Source: JALORV01 sp963754065 (GTDB lineage: Bacteria > Pseudomonadota > Gammaproteobacteria > Burkholderiales > Burkholderiaceae_F). From it: DNA of 64,000 bases. Below are positions 62,993-64,000 of this stretch, in pieces. A model generated the notes under the pieces. The model saw only the letters and a list, made by a program, of their open reading frames with translations, searched no databases and had not been told where the DNA came from. The stretch covers positions 124,001-188,000 of the forward strand of contig CAVWFH010000008.1 of assembly GCA_963754065.1 (NCBI GenBank), read 5' to 3'. Within the stretch, counting starts at the first letter, position 1. The number at the start of each line of letters is the position of its first letter. A program made the translations under genes and the position numbers.

Positions 62993-63949
62993 TCAGTGCG
63001 TTCGTGCCGCCAGCGGCTGATCGATGTTGCTGCGGAAAATGTTCTGCTGAAAGATCTTGCGCAAGGCAACCTGCAGCACGTTGGCAACAACCGCGAGAAA
63101 GAGCGAGATGATCAGCAGCCCGAGAAAGGCCGTCACGTTGCTTTCAGTCGTTCCTTCCGTGACGAGTGCAGGGGCGCTTCCGATAGCCAGCACAGCAAAG
63201 TAGGAAGCAAACGACCTGCCTGAAAAAATGCTCCGGTTCAAACGGGCGTTGCGCACAGCGATGACAAGCATGTAGCTGAAGAATGCGATGGAGCTCAATC
63301 CCAGTCCCGCACTCTTGTCGTCGCCCTCGCCGAAGATGCCTATCAGGAACCCGGCAGCCAGTACCGGCACAAGGACATACAGGTCGTATCGTTTCAGCGG
63401 GAACCAGCTCTCGTCCCTGCCTTTCGCCGGCGCAGAAGGTGCGGAGGCTTCGAAACGTGCAGCTCTTGGTAGTTGGTTCTGGATGCTGGTCGCGGATTGG
63501 GGCGCAGGCTCACGGGTCATGCCGGCCGGTGCGGGCGAGGGAGCGGCCTCGCCGAAATCAATCTCGGTCAGGAGTTTTTCAATGAGCGACGCCAGGCGTG
63601 ATTCAGGATTGGGGTGAAGGTTGACCCAATTGCGCGACGCCAATTCATAGAGATAAGCACCTCGCGGCTGACAGCTGGCAATCAGGACCGGGATCACGGT
63701 TTTTTGGAAGTTATCCGCGATCGCGAGCTCTTTGATGAGTTGGCGCGAGGCATTGGAGTGGTCAGAAAAGAGAATGACCAGAGCCCGGGCCGAACTCACT
63801 GCATCCACGATCTTCGATCGCCAATCGTCTCCACCCTCGATCATCTGGTCGTACCAGACGCTCAACCCTCGATCGGATGCAAACGTGACGAACTGATCCG
63901 CGAGCTGCTGATCGGCGCGGCAGTAACTCAGGAAGATGTCGCTGGCCAT
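62993..63949 (-). CDS. TIR-domain protein with four membrane segments
   Basis: 318 residues from ATG at 63949. The TIR domain covers about residues 1-140: DIFLSYCRADQQLADQFVTF, GLSVWYDQMIEGGDDWRSKI, LVILFSDHSNASRQLIKELA; the Glu in the last segment is where catalytic TIR NADases keep theirs. A Pro/Ser-rich linker leads to four hydrophobic helices (LVPVLAAGFLIGIFG; LSSIAFFSYMLVIAVR; SYFAVLAIGSAPALV; FLGLLIISLFLAVVANVLQV). It is probably membrane-anchored. Possible roles are NAD-depleting defence effector or signalling adaptor. Which one is unproven. Confidence 0.85.
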   Translation of the reverse strand: MASDIFLSYCRADQQLADQFVTFASDRGLSVWYDQMIEGGDDWRSKIVDAVSSARALVILFSDHSNASRQLIKELAIADNFQKTVIPVLIASCQPRGAYLYELASRNWVNLHPNPESRLASLIEKLLTEIDFGEAAPSPAPAGMTREPAPQSATSIQNQLPRAARFEASAPSAPAKGRDESWFPLKRYDLYVLVPVLAAGFLIGIFGEGDDKSAGLGLSSIAFFSYMLVIAVRNARLNRSIFSGRSFASYFAVLAIGSAPALVTEGTTESNVTAFLGLLIISLFLAVVANVLQVALRKIFQQNIFRSNIDQPLAARTH

Positions 63950-64000
63950 GTGCGTTCGGATCTGTTCGAAAGCCTTACACGCCGTTTGCAAATCGTTTGC

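Overview
The window is GC-rich chromosomal DNA from a proteobacterium. The block mltD-gloB-methyltransferase-rnhA-dnaQ, gltX followed by tRNA-Ala/tRNA-Glu, an FNR regulator, a TctC/Bug-type binding protein and RND and Mla-type transporters together point to a beta- or gammaproteobacterium. I lean towards Burkholderiales-like, but the sequence alone does not settle it.

Layout. 1-9.1 kb (minus strand): an envelope/lipid transport run with an AttEFGH-like FtsX ABC system and its CrtC/AttH-like partner, a MAPEG protein, an MsbA-like exporter, and MlaE/MlaD plus a lipoprotein with no MlaF ATPase in view. 9.2-11 kb: a frameshifted threonine ammonia-lyase and an MGMT-family protein. 11.1-19.2 kb: genes for hercynine/selenoneine-type chemistry (egtD, a senA-like EgtB relative, selD/senC, senB). 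They are split by about 3.5 kb holding a TPR-HD-GYP protein, a divergent 35-residue double-glycine micro-peptide with its own promoter and terminator, and a decayed hicAB module. Two inverted paralogous small genes face each other across this insert. 19.4-34.6 kb: mostly housekeeping (phosphoesterase, orphan Hcp, nitronate monooxygenase, FabI, MltD, GloB, RNase HI, RND pump, DnaQ, acyl-CoA ligase) and then tRNA-Val.

35-60.5 kb is accessory. A patatin, CHAT-protease and metallo-beta-lactamase cassette starts just after tRNA-Val. Next comes a mixed stretch (FNR, Hsp70-like, M48 peptidase, DUF4256, NTF2-like, patatin lipoprotein, TctC-like, broken methyltransferase). It ends in a second effector-rich group: a papain/C39-like candidate, an astacin-like zincin fused to a CHAT domain, an SGNH hydrolase, a peptidoglycan amidase, a small Rossmann-like protein, a GH19 muramidase/chitinase, a small beta-rich protein and a C25/caspase-like peptidase. 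I read this as a dispersed conflict/immunity archipelago with at least three separate caspase-fold proteases. 60.7-64 kb: gltX, tRNA-Ala, tRNA-Glu, a small unknown protein and a TIR-domain protein with four membrane segments.

Two cross-cutting points. First, six genes carry seven reading-frame breaks, and every one is a single extra base, which suggests assembly error as much as gene decay. Second, the strongest candidates for something undescribed are the TPR-HD-GYP/GG-peptide pair at 13.9-16.1 kb and the CHAT/zincin/C25 archipelago at 35-60.5 kb.
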